Assembly: GCF_022539665.2 (NCBI RefSeq)
Contig: NW_026712509.1
Span: 1 to 64,000, forward strand
Length of the DNA: 64,000 nucleotides
Direction: 5' to 3'
Source: Daphnia carinata
Taxonomy: Eukaryota > Arthropoda > Branchiopoda > Diplostraca > Daphniidae
The notes under the pieces are model-generated. The model was not told the DNA's origin. It made no database searches and worked only from the letters and a program-made list of their open reading frames with translations. The stretch's first letter is position 1. Each line of letters starts with the position of its first letter. Shown one piece after another: positions 9,811 to 20,070 of the stretch. A program made the translations under genes and the position numbers.

Positions 9811-10979
9811 TTAACTATTTCTCAGCCCGAATCTCCAGCCGAGTCCGGCCACACCTCGAAATGCTGCCCGAATCTATTGATGAATCGACGGAAAGCTGCG
9901 TGAACAATACATTCCAGAAGCTGTGACATGCGATGAAAAGGAACTGTTTAAGGGGATCGTCTGTGGGGAACACTTTAACAATTTTGATAAAGTCGTCCTC
10001 CAGGTAAACCATTTTTCGAAACAGTAGTTTATGTTTTGAAAATATCTATTTGGATTTGCTTTAGGTTACAGAAAAAGATGTACCTCGATAAATAACATCA
10101 TTCGAAGAAGCCGGCCTGCGCCTACTACTACTTCAAAACATTAAGATTGCTGGCTACATAAAATCAACACCTATACAGAAAGCTTCAGTTGCAGATATTC
10201 TTGCCAAAAGAGATTTGATTACTTGTGCTGTCACGGGCTCCGGCAAAACGGTAATCCAATTAATGAACGCTGTGTAATTTTGAAACCTTGATGCCTTCGT
10301 ACTAACTTGATTCGAATGGGTCGATATGAACTGGGTAAGTTGAGGTAAAAGTAATTTTGAGTGGGCACGTCTGTGATTGCGACTACGAAAAGGTCCAATT
10401 GCATTTAAGATACTCAAGAAACCCTTCGTGACATTCGTTGATTAAGTCATCTAAAATTTCACATTTTTTCATATAGGCGGCGTACTTGGTACCGTTTATG
10501 AACATATTGTTAGAACAAGGTGTTTCTGGTGCATCCCCGCCATGGTTCAAAAGCCAGAAGTTGTAATTGTCGCACGCACTCGTGAATTTTCGATTCAAAT
10601 TCACCGCGGGGCGTGTAAATTCTCCTACAATTCGGTTTTAAAATCTGTCATATATCAAGGAACTGTCACGAGCCATCATCGGTCAAATCTTCAAGCTGGG
10701 TGCAATACTCTTGTCGCGACCGCGGGGCGACTCGAGGATTTTCTCAATTAGTGTCACGTCAGGTAATCTATGGTAACACAGATTCCGTAATGGTGAAATT
10801 CGGTGTACCCACGGTGGCCGAAGCCATGGAATTAGGCCGAGAAGCTGCCGCATTTGTGTCGGCAAAATTTGTCAAACCCATTAATTTGGAATTCGAAAAA
10901 GTCTATTACCCCTATTTATTGATCAACGAAAAGAGGTAATTACGGTTCTGATTTATAAAGACTTGTTAGATGAGATACC
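8742..10979. repeat. Right arm of 2.2-kb inverted duplication (partner 1-2231)
   Basis: Contains exons 6-10 of transporter copy B, the vasa-like fragment and the first POLD1 exon in plus orientation. It matches the reverse complement of 1-2231. Continuity with further POLD1 exons to the right suggests this is the parental arm. Confidence 0.9.
9884..10748 (+). pseudogene. vasa: vasa/DDX4-like DEAD-box helicase fragment, copy B
   Basis: Three exons with canonical introns: 9884-10003 (DGKLREQYIPEAV, then KGIVCGEHFNNFDKVVLQ), 10065-10250 (SFEEAGLR, the Q-motif region GYIKSTPIQKAS, and Walker A AVTGSGKT) and 10477-10748 (AAYLVPFMN, EVVIVARTREFSIQIHR, then [12 protein letters not shown]). The order and wording are those of the vasa group: conserved SFEEAGL, motif I, motif Ia (PTREL, here ARTREF) and motif Ib (TPGR, here TAGR). 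Lesions: TAA after DVPR near 10089, a frameshift near 10540, and a changed GG motif. The fragment stops before motif II (DEAD). It starts about 75 bp after the transporter stop and ends almost at the POLD1 exon, so it is a gene piece wedged between two others. Confidence 0.78.
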
Positions 10980-13045
10980 AGTTGCACTGTCTGTTTCTGT
11001 CTTCACAGGTATCCAGGATTGTATTGGACCAAACCTGAAAAGTTTGACAAAATGGATTGTAAGGGTTTAGAAACTGTTCGTCGTGATAATTGTCAACTCG
11101 TTGCCAATCTTATCAATAGCTGGTCTGCAGAAAAGTTTGATTGATCGGTAAACAAAAAGTCATCAGTTTTAGTATTCAAAGTTTGAGGTTTTGATATTTT
11201 CTCTTAGAGATCCGGGTGGAGCACTAGAATACGCCAAACAATCTATTTTCGACTTGCTGCGCAACAAAGTCGATATCTCACTTCTGATGATTACCAAGGT
11301 AGGCGTAACTATGTTTTGGAATACTGTGATTTTATCCGTTTGCTTTCTTTTATTAAAAAGGAGCTGACTAAAACAGATAAAGACTACGCCAGTAAACAGG
11401 CACATGTGGAACTAGCTCACAAGATGCGTAAGCGAGATGCTGGTACAACCCCAAAATTAGGGGATCGAGTTCCGTATGTCATTATCGCAGCCGCTAAAAG
11501 TACACCAGCCTACCTCAAGATTCGTCTTTGGATTTCAAATTTCTCATGAACTATTAAGTTTTCATACGTCTTCTTTAGACGGTAAACCCTATTTTTGTAA
11601 TGGAATACAGCGTACCTATTGATGCCCCATACCATTTGGAAAATCAGCTTTCAAAACCCCTTGTTCGGATTTTGGAACCCATACTTGGATCTAAAGCGGA
11701 ATCATTGTTGCTACGTAAACATGGACTTATCGCCTTTATTTGCTTGACATAATTGAACGGTTTGTATTCCGTATTGTAGATGGTTACTGTAACGAAGTCA
11801 TAAAATACAATTTTTATTGAATTATATTGTGTTTTGATTGTTTGTTTTATTAATATGATTATATATTATATCCGTTGTCTTTATTTCTTATAGATATCAT
11901 AATTCAAGTGTTGTTGCCCTTTCGTTGAATTCTATTTTTATATTGTACCTTGTGCTCTACTTATTTCCGATTGGATGAATCTGCATGAGTAGGAAGTCGC
12001 GCCATGCATTTCGGTGAATATGAAATGTTCCTGCGTACGACATCCGGAGCTCATTTGTCGGAAATGCTATGTTCCCTTAAGCCTGTAAAACGTATAAAAG
12101 GATGCCCTTTTTGTTCCCAAAAGTTAGTTCTATACTCCTACAGTTCTCTTCAGCCCTTCAGTTATTTCCAGTTCCAGTTCTCATTCTTAGTGCTACAAGT
12201 GCTGTCTATTTCTTCAAATATAGTGAGTTCAATTTTGTTACTCATTCAATAATTATTGTGAGTGCTTTCATCGCTTCTTGTGTGCCTGACAAGTTCCGTC
12301 TGTCTTATCTTTTCTCTTTCAACGTTTGCCATCTTTATTCCATCTTCGCCACGGCGGTGACGGTAAGACTAGACTCACCTGACTCCATTTTGTATTTCCG
12401 TTTCCCATTTATATTCTATATCTGTGTAATTCATTTATTATCTTCGGCCTATTAGAATAAAATATATTCGGCATTGTGGTAACGCCTTCCCGAGTTCATT
12501 TTCTTATTACAACTTGTCTTTAAATAACGTAAAGACGTTCTTTTATTACTAAAAGAATGCTTTACATTACCATACCCGGACGCCTTCATTTGTTACTTCA
12601 AAAATTGGTGGATTGGCTAGCTTTACCACACGCAAATCCACCTGTGTTGGATGCAAAACCGTCCTTCCAGACGATAGTGCTGTATGCAAGTAAGTCTAAT
12701 TTCTGCCTATCTCGGCGATGTTTGTTAAATTTGCTGTTCCAATTTAAACAGATTTTGCAAGCCGAAAGAATCGGAGTTCTACCAGAGGGAAATTGGCCAA
12801 CTTTATGCTCTCGAAGAGAAGTTTAATCGTTTATGGACAGAATGTCAACGGTGCCAGGGAAGTCTCAACGAAGAGATTCTTTGTTGCAAGTAAATAGTTT
12901 GAGTGATATCCTAATCATGTTACATACTTAATACTAATCGTTTGCCACATTTAGCCGAGATTGCCCCATCTATTATATGAGGACAAAAGTTAGAAAAAAT
13001 CTCACGGAACAGGGTAAACTTATGGAAAGATTCAGCCTACCCTGA
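10757..13045 (+). pseudogene. POLD1: 3' part of DNA polymerase delta catalytic subunit
   Basis: Exons at 10763-10936, 11009-about 11145, 11208-11298, 11361-about 11516, about 11579-11718, about 12570-12682, 12752-12889 and 12955-13045 encode the C-terminal third of POLD1: motif C, the thumb ([28 protein letters not shown]) and the two cysteine clusters. CysA is CVGC...CKFC (zinc); CysB is CQRC...CCNRDC (iron-sulphur, binds accessory subunits). All eight cysteine positions are retained. Against function: no exons upstream of motif C, YGNTDS in place of YGDTDS, a one-base insertion near 11125 that runs into TGA, a poor donor after 11516, and an 0.8-kb insertion in the intron after 11718. It is probably a truncated duplicate; a true polymerase would need about twice this coding length upstream. 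Confidence 0.8.
11745..12555. mobile_element. Possible solo LTR or other insertion in a POLD1 intron
   Basis: POLD1 introns here are about 60-75 bp, yet this one is about 0.85 kb. It contains a TATAAAA box (about 12091), a cysteine/pyrimidine-rich stretch and an AATAAA (about 12457), an arrangement seen in LTRs. A TGTTG near 11914 and TTACAAC near 12508 could be the ends. I could not find a convincing target-site duplication, so the element type is open. Open frames at 12004-12455 have no family signature. Confidence 0.35.
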
Positions 13046-13115
13046 CAACCTACCGCTCTCGTCAATGATGGTGCATACAGGTAGTGGCTTGGCTTTTGTA
13101 AAATAGATTGGAAAC

Positions 13116-13121
13116 AATAAA
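13116..13121 (+). promoter_or_regulatory. AATAAA polyadenylation signal of POLD1 fragment
   Basis: Canonical AATAAA about 71 bp after the TGA that ends the POLD1 reading frame, followed by AT-rich sequence. The position is normal for a short arthropod 3' UTR. Confidence 0.55.
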
Positions 13122-13821
13122 TTACACGACTCATTGTTCAGTAAGTTCCCCATAACCAAAAGATTTTAATAAAAATGGTGTATAGCGCCGTAAGAGTCTC
13201 GGAGGGAGCAGGCGGTAAAATACGTGATGTCATGTAATTCCGTATTTTGAAAAACGAAAGTTGATGGCATTAGTAAGTAGATGTATAAGTTATTAGAAAA
13301 GTCACGTTGTTGCGAATGATCCAGTCGACGAAACATCGTACGAACCAACGCACATTGATTTAATTAGATTAAGTTCTTAGTCTTTCTGTTGTTTTTTTTT
13401 GTGGTTTATTTCAATACCTAGATTTTTTTTCTTCCCATCCCATTAAAAAATTTTTTTTTTATTCAATTAAAGTCTTATTTGTCAAACAAAATATTTGCTT
13501 TAGGCTCGTAGGGGGCTAGTCGCTAGGTGGCCCAGGTGCTGTGCTGAGCTGAGCTGCTGATGGCCACATTTATCATGGCGTCGTAGCGGCTAGTTATATC
13601 ACGGCAGCCGAACGTGGCAGACCTTTATTTTTGTAGGTGAAATCCAAGGGAGGAACTGCAAATGCTCGGCGCCATCTTGTACGAACGATGTGGTCTGGCG
13701 GACACCTTACCAAGGTGACCATGCATTACCTTCGAGTGTATTTAAGGTATACCATTTACTTGCTTTGTAAAAGCTAGGTTTTTAACTTGTGCATCGTAAC
13801 GATTTTGAATTGGGTAAGTTG
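13122..13821. other. No recognisable gene; contains a GC-richer 13,500-13,740 stretch
   Basis: AT-rich with poly-T runs to about 13,470, then about 240 bp with higher GC and a CGCCATCTTG motif. This could be a 5' UTR or promoter remnant of the USP-like gene that follows. No open frame is supported. Confidence 0.4.
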
Positions 13822-14289
13822 CAAGTCGGTAGATTTGCTCTGCAGTTTCCCGGATACCAGCACCCTGCTTCGCGAGAACTACTCTACGTTGTTCTGGGGG
13901 GCTTAGACGAACATCTGAATCCGATTTTGAAGAAGTCTTGCATCGATGGACACTGACAAAATATAGGTGAAATAGCTACAAATTTTTATTAGCAAGGTTC
14001 ACTTGTGTTCCAACTCATTTTATTTTTCAGGAAGCTGCACATGAATGTTGGGTATTTTATCATAAGTAGAATACAGATAGATTCTGTAGTAGTAGATCTC
14101 TTTAGTTGGGTATTGAAATTGGCTTTGGTTTGTATGGGGTCTGATGAGGTCTCAGTTGCATTTGATCCTACTTGTTATTTATCACTGCCAATGCCAGTCG
14201 AAAAGGAAGTACCAGTTGACCTGTATCTGGCTAACGTGGACCTTTTAGCAGAAATTTTTCTGCTTTCAAGGGATTCAAAGAGTTTGTAG
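13822..14289 (+). pseudogene. Ubiquitin-specific protease (USP4/11/15-like) fragment
   Basis: Block 1 (13822-13955) reads VGRFALQFPGYQHPASRELL then GGLDEHLNPILKKSC, matching the USP box that follows the catalytic Cys box (consensus QF.GYQQQDSQELL and DGLHEDLNR). Block 2 (14031-14289, after a TTTTCAG acceptor) gives EAAHECW, DSVVVDLF and VSVAFDPTCYLSLPMPVEK, the zinc-finger-proximal segment typical of USP4/11/15. The zinc CxxC is changed (CMGSD), there are a stop at 13953, a frameshift near 14075 and a stop at 14287, and no Cys or His box is present. USPs of this group remove ubiquitin; this piece cannot. A frame at 14380-14598 ending IILQRVMQIL may be a later exon of the same gene, but that is weak. 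Confidence 0.65.
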
Positions 14290-14599
14290 AATATTATGTC
14301 TCTAGGATTCCACAGTTTTAGGTATTCAATTCAATTGACAAGAAATTTACACTGATTCTTGTTTTATTTTTCTAAAGGCAGATTCTTAATTATAAAGGAT
14401 TGGGAAAGAAAATTGACGGAGGCTCAGTGCCAAAAAAATTATGGTAGTTGGAATGATTACCGAAGCTCTTCGGATTCGTTTATTTCACTCGTTATGGTAT
14501 TTAAAGAAAATAAACGTGTACCTGTGCCCCTTTGTATCTGTGACCCGATTTCCTCTTCACTTGCGATAATTCTGCAGCGGGTCATGCAGATACTGTGAT

Positions 14600-16280
14600 C
14601 AGCAGAAAAAGTTGGAAGTGCGCTGCCCGGAAAGCAAATCTGGGGTAAAAGAAAAAAACTTATTCCAACTAGTAAGCCATTCCCAAATTCAACCAACAAA
14701 AAGGTACACAGTGAGATTTGCTTAACAATTATGTTTCTTTAATTGATTTTAAAATTAGGAAAAGGTGGAAGGAAAAACTTCGTTCTCTGGTAGTGTTTTA
14801 GTTAAAATCCTTTTTGTGCAAATTCATATTTGAAATTGTTTACCTCATTTTCGAATGGTTCCGTTCACATTTGTTGTTCATGTGAGATTTTATGTTTACC
14901 AGTTACTGCATTATATTGACCACTATTGCAAGATGTTTGTTTAGGAATAACTACTGTTTTGTTTATCTGGAATGTTGTGTGGGAGTCCATCAGGAATTGC
15001 TGGTCTGCAGTAAATTTGTCAGGTATATGTTAGCTTTCATCAGCAAAACGTTATGCACTAATTGTGTTTGGTTTTCGTGGTATAGGCTAGGTGATGAAGA
15101 TCAATGAATCAGAAAATGTTTTGCATGGGTGGTGAATGTTCTGACAGTTTTAACAGTTGTGATGTGGTGTATTTCACTTCCACGCATCATGGTGTTTTTA
15201 TCTATCAGTTGAATTGTATGGTTAATTTTCTGTTCGTGTAACCTCATTTCCTCTTGAATCATATAGTAGAAATTGGTGACCTGAAACAATGAACATGGAA
15301 AAATCACCTGTGCCAACGTTGACGATGTTTGATTGATGAAGTGCTGGAAACTAAAATTAATTTTCTTTACAATTTGGTTTCAGGCTATCTTTATAATTTT
15401 TTATTAGTTTTGCGTTTGTTTAGAGTCCGCAAGCTCGTAGCTGATTTCCTCCTTTAGATACCGCCTGTCGACGGTTTGACAGCCTCACACAATTGAACGT
15501 ATGCCAAAAAGTAATTGATCCAATTTAATGTATGCAATGTATACTAATTACACCATTCAAAACAATATTCCAGGCCAAAGTGAGCTCTTCCGATCAGAAA
15601 AGTGACGGCGTATCCATTTAATTGAAAATAGGCACAAGATAACGCACAATTGGCGTTCTTGCCTCAATGGAGAAATTTTTCCGTGGAACTTATGACCGAA
15701 ATACCATTGCAGCTGTTCAAAAAAAAAAGAAAAGTGTATTATCATGCAGATGTTGACTAGCTAACAATCCAGAGATACGTCAACTTGCGAAATTTCTAGA
15801 TGTGTGTGAAGCGCAATCAGCATCCTTGTTGAACTGTGAACCCAAATCATGTATTTTCCTAGAAATATCTAGGTTTTTGGATAAATAAATAAAAGTCAGT
15901 GAAAAAATGTGATTGTGTGTGAGTGATTCACGATCTAAAAGTATGTTTAAAGAGTTCACATCAATGCAGTTCCCGTCTCAAAAAAGCAATATTTTCAATT
16001 TTGATGAATTTTTCGGTTGTTAATTGGAAAACAAGATGACGCTGCTGTGTCACTATTTACTTGCTGACTAAGTGTGAACGGTGAAAGCTGTGTTCGAAAG
16101 TTTCTGTTAAATATGTCATATTCCAATGGAAAACTTAAGAAAAACTAATGGTGCTTCTGTACGTTTTCATCCCTGAGTGTGTTTTAGAAGTGAAGCCCAC
16201 AGAATGCTTGGTGTTTATGGTACACGTCTTTTAATCAACTATGTCAGCTGACAAACCAAAAAACTGTTAGCAACCTACTA
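14600..16280. other. No recognisable gene
   Basis: About 1.7 kb of AT-rich sequence between the USP fragment and the RT fragment. Short open frames on both strands lack family motifs, splice logic or repeats. A minus frame at 15745-15557 contains EQLQWYFGHKFHGK but resembles nothing I know. Confidence 0.45.
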
Positions 16281-16599
16281 CGTTGCATTCATAAAACTAT
16301 ACGAGTGCTCATTGAGAGGTATAGGACTAATGTTTTGTTATCAGAATCTCATTGCCACCTCGAGCACTACAACATACTCCCCTCAAGCCAAGCAGGATTT
16401 CGTAAGGGCTGTTCCACACACGACCACCTATGGGATTTGGAGAATGCCGTCACCTCGGGCTTCAACAAGAAAAAAGAAACTCACTGCGTCTTTCTAGACA
16501 TTAAAAAAGCTTACGACCTGGTGTGGCTACCCGGGCTGCTCTTCAAAATAAGTCAAGCGCGAGTTACAGGGAACATCCTCAAATGGCTCCTGAGATTGG
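16281..16599 (+). mobile_element. Non-LTR retrotransposon reverse transcriptase fragment
   Basis: One frame gives EHYNILPSSQAGFRKGCSTH, then THCVFLDIKKAYDLVW, then ISQARVTGNILKWLL. These are RT motifs of the jockey/R1-like non-LTR group: the QAGFRKGxST box and motif A with its catalytic Asp (FLDIKKAYD). About 105 codons remain. The YxDD motif and endonuclease are absent. The frame runs straight into the minisatellite at 16600, so the RT was broken by the palindromic element or joined to it by rearrangement. No RT sequence resumes on the far side at 23,208. Confidence 0.75.
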
Positions 16600-16746
16600 C
16601 GGAGAAAAAGGCCCAGACGAAAAAGGCCCAGACGAAAAAGGCCCGCGAAAAAGGCCCAGACGAAAAAGGCCCATACGAAAAAGGCCCACTTTTTTCCAAA
16701 TTCAAAAGTGGGCCTTTTTCTCCATTGGACTGGGCCTTTTTCTCCG
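16600..16746. repeat. AAAAAGGCCC minisatellite, left end of palindrome
   Basis: Tandem 15-bp units of the form AGACGAAAAAGGCCC, then units in reverse orientation, bounded by CGGAGAAAAAGG and its complement. Bases 16678-16693 and 16704-16719 form a perfect 16-bp stem around a 10-base loop. In one frame the unit reads EKGPD repeatedly, which is a by-product. Confidence 0.9.
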
Positions 16747-17838
16747 TTTAATTTCCATGTTCCCACAAACTTTATATTTATTTTCAAAATATATTTCCAA
16801 CCTCCTATTCCATGGAAAGTGGAATGTACATAGGTTGCTGAAACCGTTACCTTCTATTAGGTTTGCCGAGATCAAACAATGTTAGCGTATGTACATTAGT
16901 TAATCTTTGATTATTTATTCGTTAGCAATCTGATTTCGGATTATGTTAGTATTGATATATTGCTAATATCCCGTTAAATAAAGTTCATTTTTCACAATTT
17001 TTGTTTATTGAACTACTATCGGCGTTTTTTAATATAATACAAGAAATTAATGTTTTTCGCACTTAGCCTTGTTCTGTCCACCCTCTTTGATTATTCCCCC
17101 AACCCCCAGTCCATTTCCCTTATAACTTCCCTTTGTCGATACTTATGCCATAGGTAAAGACCACTGATTCGTTGTGAATAAGGAAACTGAATGAGTTCCG
17201 CGGGGCTTTTGTGGTTGCTGGGAACAAAAATATGTTACCACGAAGACTAGTTTATTATTATTAACATTTGATAAATAATGTTTATAGGAATAATAGTACA
17301 AACTTGAACTATCGTCTGAGGCAAGGACCAAAACAAAGACTATTGTAATTCAATATTGATTCTAATACTATTTATTCTTTATACATTTTCAATTCTTTTA
17401 ACAATTACAAAGAGCCCAATAAATATATTAAAATCATAACCTACTGCTATAAATGATTTTGTTCGTTCTTCGTGTCCTGTTTTCACCTTTTGTACATTTT
17501 CAAGCAGCTATTGATTACCTAATTACACATCACATACTACATTGAGATATAAGGAAGCTTTACACTTTACGTTAGCAAAGCTACTAATAATGACAAATCA
17601 ATTTTCTACTACGACGGATTTTTTTTATGAGAGTCTCTTATTAGTGAAGACACTAAACCTTTTAAATTGAATCTAAGATTTTTTTTCTTCAAATTTTCCA
17701 CGATCATGGAAGGCATATCAGTGTATTTTTCTAAAAAACTATCACGACATGGCTGCACATGAAAGAACACAAGTTTAGCTGATCCATCAGTCAGTATCAG
17801 TCTTTCATGCGATAAATTTGCCTTTTTTCTTTAGTTTA

Positions 17839-19410
17839 TTCACTTTATGTTCTTTCTTTTCAGTTTTCTTTTTCTTAATGTTGGCTTTTCTCCTTTTCTG
17901 TTGTTATTCCCTTCTCTTTTCCTTTTCTTCGATTCGTTCAGCGCAATTTTTGTTACTCTCTGATTTGATTTGATCTCGTTCATTAATTGGTTTGGCAAGC
18001 AATTCCACATAGTCTTTTACCTATTGCAATACAGAAAGGTTAAAAGTTTTCAAGATCTTACAAATATTTTTGTCAAATTGAAAGTTTACCTGAAAACCTT
18101 CAGCTATTTGCAGAGCACCATTTCGTGCCTGTTTCTCTTCAATACTTCTTGCATTTTCAACTTCAGCTTGGCCTACCAAGATTTTCATTTTTGGTTTAAG
18201 TTTTATTTTCTTTCATTTTAATCGTTGCCACTTCTGGATCTAAAGTGGTCTTATTCAGAATGGGTGAGGAATTAGATAGTTCTCCAAAGTCAAATTTGCC
18301 GGAAACTAGGCAGCCTCCACTGTTAAAAATCGGTGTTGGCAGTGTACTTGCTAGTCTTGCTTCAGGAATTTCTGTTTTAACAAACTCTGAAAGACCAGAG
18401 GTTGATGACACAGATGCTGCCTTGGTGGCTCGAGCATGTTTGGCAATTCAGGACCTCTTCTTCTTACTTTTCCTTTTTAATTTCTTCTTCATTCCCTCTA
18501 ACTTCCGTTTAAGTTTGATTTTCGTTGTCTTATCAGACAATTCCAGCTTTTTCTCTGAAAATCAATGGAATAAACTGGCCGGTCTTCCTTAAATGTAAAT
18601 GTTAGACATACCTGTTAAGTGTGAGGTGTTCATTCGGTTTATGTTCTTTCTTTTCAGTTTTCTTTTTCTTAATGTTGGCTTTTCTCGTTTTCTGTTGTTA
18701 TTCCTTTCTCTTTTCCTATTCTTCGATGCGTTCAGCCAACTTCTTTTACAATTTGATTTGATTTCATCTTGTTTCTTAATAGATTTAGCAAGCAATTCCA
18801 CATTGTTTTTCACCTATTGCAATACAGATAGGTTAAATTATTTAAAATCTTAAAAATATGTTTGTCAAATTGAAAGTTTACCTGAAAACCTTCTGCTCTT
18901 TGCAGAGCACCTTTTCATGCCTGTTTCTCTTCAATACTTCTCGCATTCAACTTCAGTTTGGCCATCCAAGATTTTCACTTTGGCTTTGAGTTTTTTTTTT
19001 TTTATCGTTGCCACTTTTGAATCTAAAGTGGTCTTGTTCAGAATGGGTGAGGGATAAGATAGTTCTCCTAAATCAAATTAGCTGAATACTAGGCAGCCTT
19101 CACTGTTGAAAATTTGTGTTAGCAGTGTACTTGTTGGTCTTGGTTCAGGAATACCTGTTTTGACAAACTCTGTCGGATCAGAGGTTGATGACACTGATGC
19201 TGCCTCGGTGGCTTGTGCAAGTTTAGCAATTCAGGACCACTTCTTGTTATTTTTCTTTTTTAATTTCTTCTTCTTCTATTTTTCTAATTTTTTTAAAGTT
19301 TGGTTTTCATTGTCCTATTAGACAAATCCGCCATTTCCCTGAAAATAGATGGAATAAGCTGGCCAGTCTTCCTTAAACGTAAAGATTAACACATACCTGT
19401 TAAGTGTGAG
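17839..19410. repeat. Tandem duplication of about 785 bp in left arm
   Basis: The landmark GTTAAGTGTGAG occurs at 18613 and 19399, and the sequences between and before them match along their length with moderate divergence (for example GGCCGGTCTTCC versus GGCCAGTCTTCC). Each unit holds one exon set of the decayed gene. Confidence 0.75.
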
Positions 19411-19805
19411 GTGTTAGCTGCTAGACATTCTTCTTGTTCAACACCAACCTTATTGCTATTGAGATCGTCAACTGTAGATACACTTTCAGTTGGAATGTTG
19501 GTCAATAAGCTAGCAATGAAAAACTCTTCAGGAGAGAGTTGCTTTTTAAGAGCGACGATGTCAATGGACCCTCGCGTTTTATAAGGCTCTTGATTTTTAG
19601 GGTCCTCATTTCCTACAAATTTTGTTTAGACGTCACTTTCAAGTTCTTGTTTTCTCTTTTTCTATTTACAAAAACTGCCTCTCATATTATAACCTTTAAA
19701 CTTTATTATTATTTACCTTGATCTCTCAACATTATCACTGATCACTCCATAGATCAAACTATACGAAACAATAAGTCTATTGTTATTTTCTTTAGGGAAC
19801 GGCAT
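17839..19805 (-). pseudogene. Decayed unknown gene in left palindrome arm
   Basis: Reading outwards on the minus strand, an ATG at 19805 opens a short exon (MPFPKENNNRLI, 89 nt, donor at 19716). Next comes a clean acidic exon at about 19612-19412 (EPYKTRGSIDIVALKKQ, LSPEEFFIASLLTNIP, NKVGVEQEECLAANTSH). Then follows a tandemly doubled unit coding a Lys/Glu-rich probable coiled coil (EKEKRK, AERIEE types) and a Ser/Thr-rich segment (SGLSEFVKTEIPEARLAST). Stops and frame changes interrupt it. I do not recognise the family. The right arm holds the mirror copy. It could be the element's own gene or a captured host gene. Confidence 0.45.
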
Positions 19806-19891
19806 TTTGAAGCCAAATCTAGCGTCAGGACGCCACAAACAATGGCGGACGGTGGAAAGCTGTTATTAAAACTTTTAGCTAAAGCTTTATT

Positions 19892-19981
19892 AAATTCAAC
19901 AAAATTTAGTTCCTTTGTTATTGTTCTATTATTATAATTCATTATTATTGTTATACAAAGGAACTAAATTTTGTTGAATTT
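19892..19981. repeat. Central stem-loop of the palindrome
   Basis: Bases 19892-19917 and 19956-19981 are perfectly complementary (26 bp), separated by 38 bp of AT-rich spacer. Outside the stem the arms first diverge for about 50 bp, then pair again from GGCGGACGG near 19842 outward. Confidence 0.85.
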
Positions 19982-20070
19982 GTAATAAAAGAATTAAAAA
20001 TTTTTAAAATTTTATGTTAAAAACCGTCCGCCATTGTTTGTGGCGTCCTGACGCTAGATTTGACTTGAAA

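Noticed and set aside
12004-12455. Overlapping hydrophobic open frames in the large POLD1 intron
   Set aside because: Phe/Ser/Leu-rich translations of pyrimidine-rich DNA without family motifs; more likely part of an inserted element.
16305-16751. 148-codon frame starting in the RT and ending in EKGPDEKGP repeats
   Set aside because: It joins a truncated RT to the non-coding AAAAAGGCCC minisatellite; the repeat part is readable in several frames and is not a protein domain.
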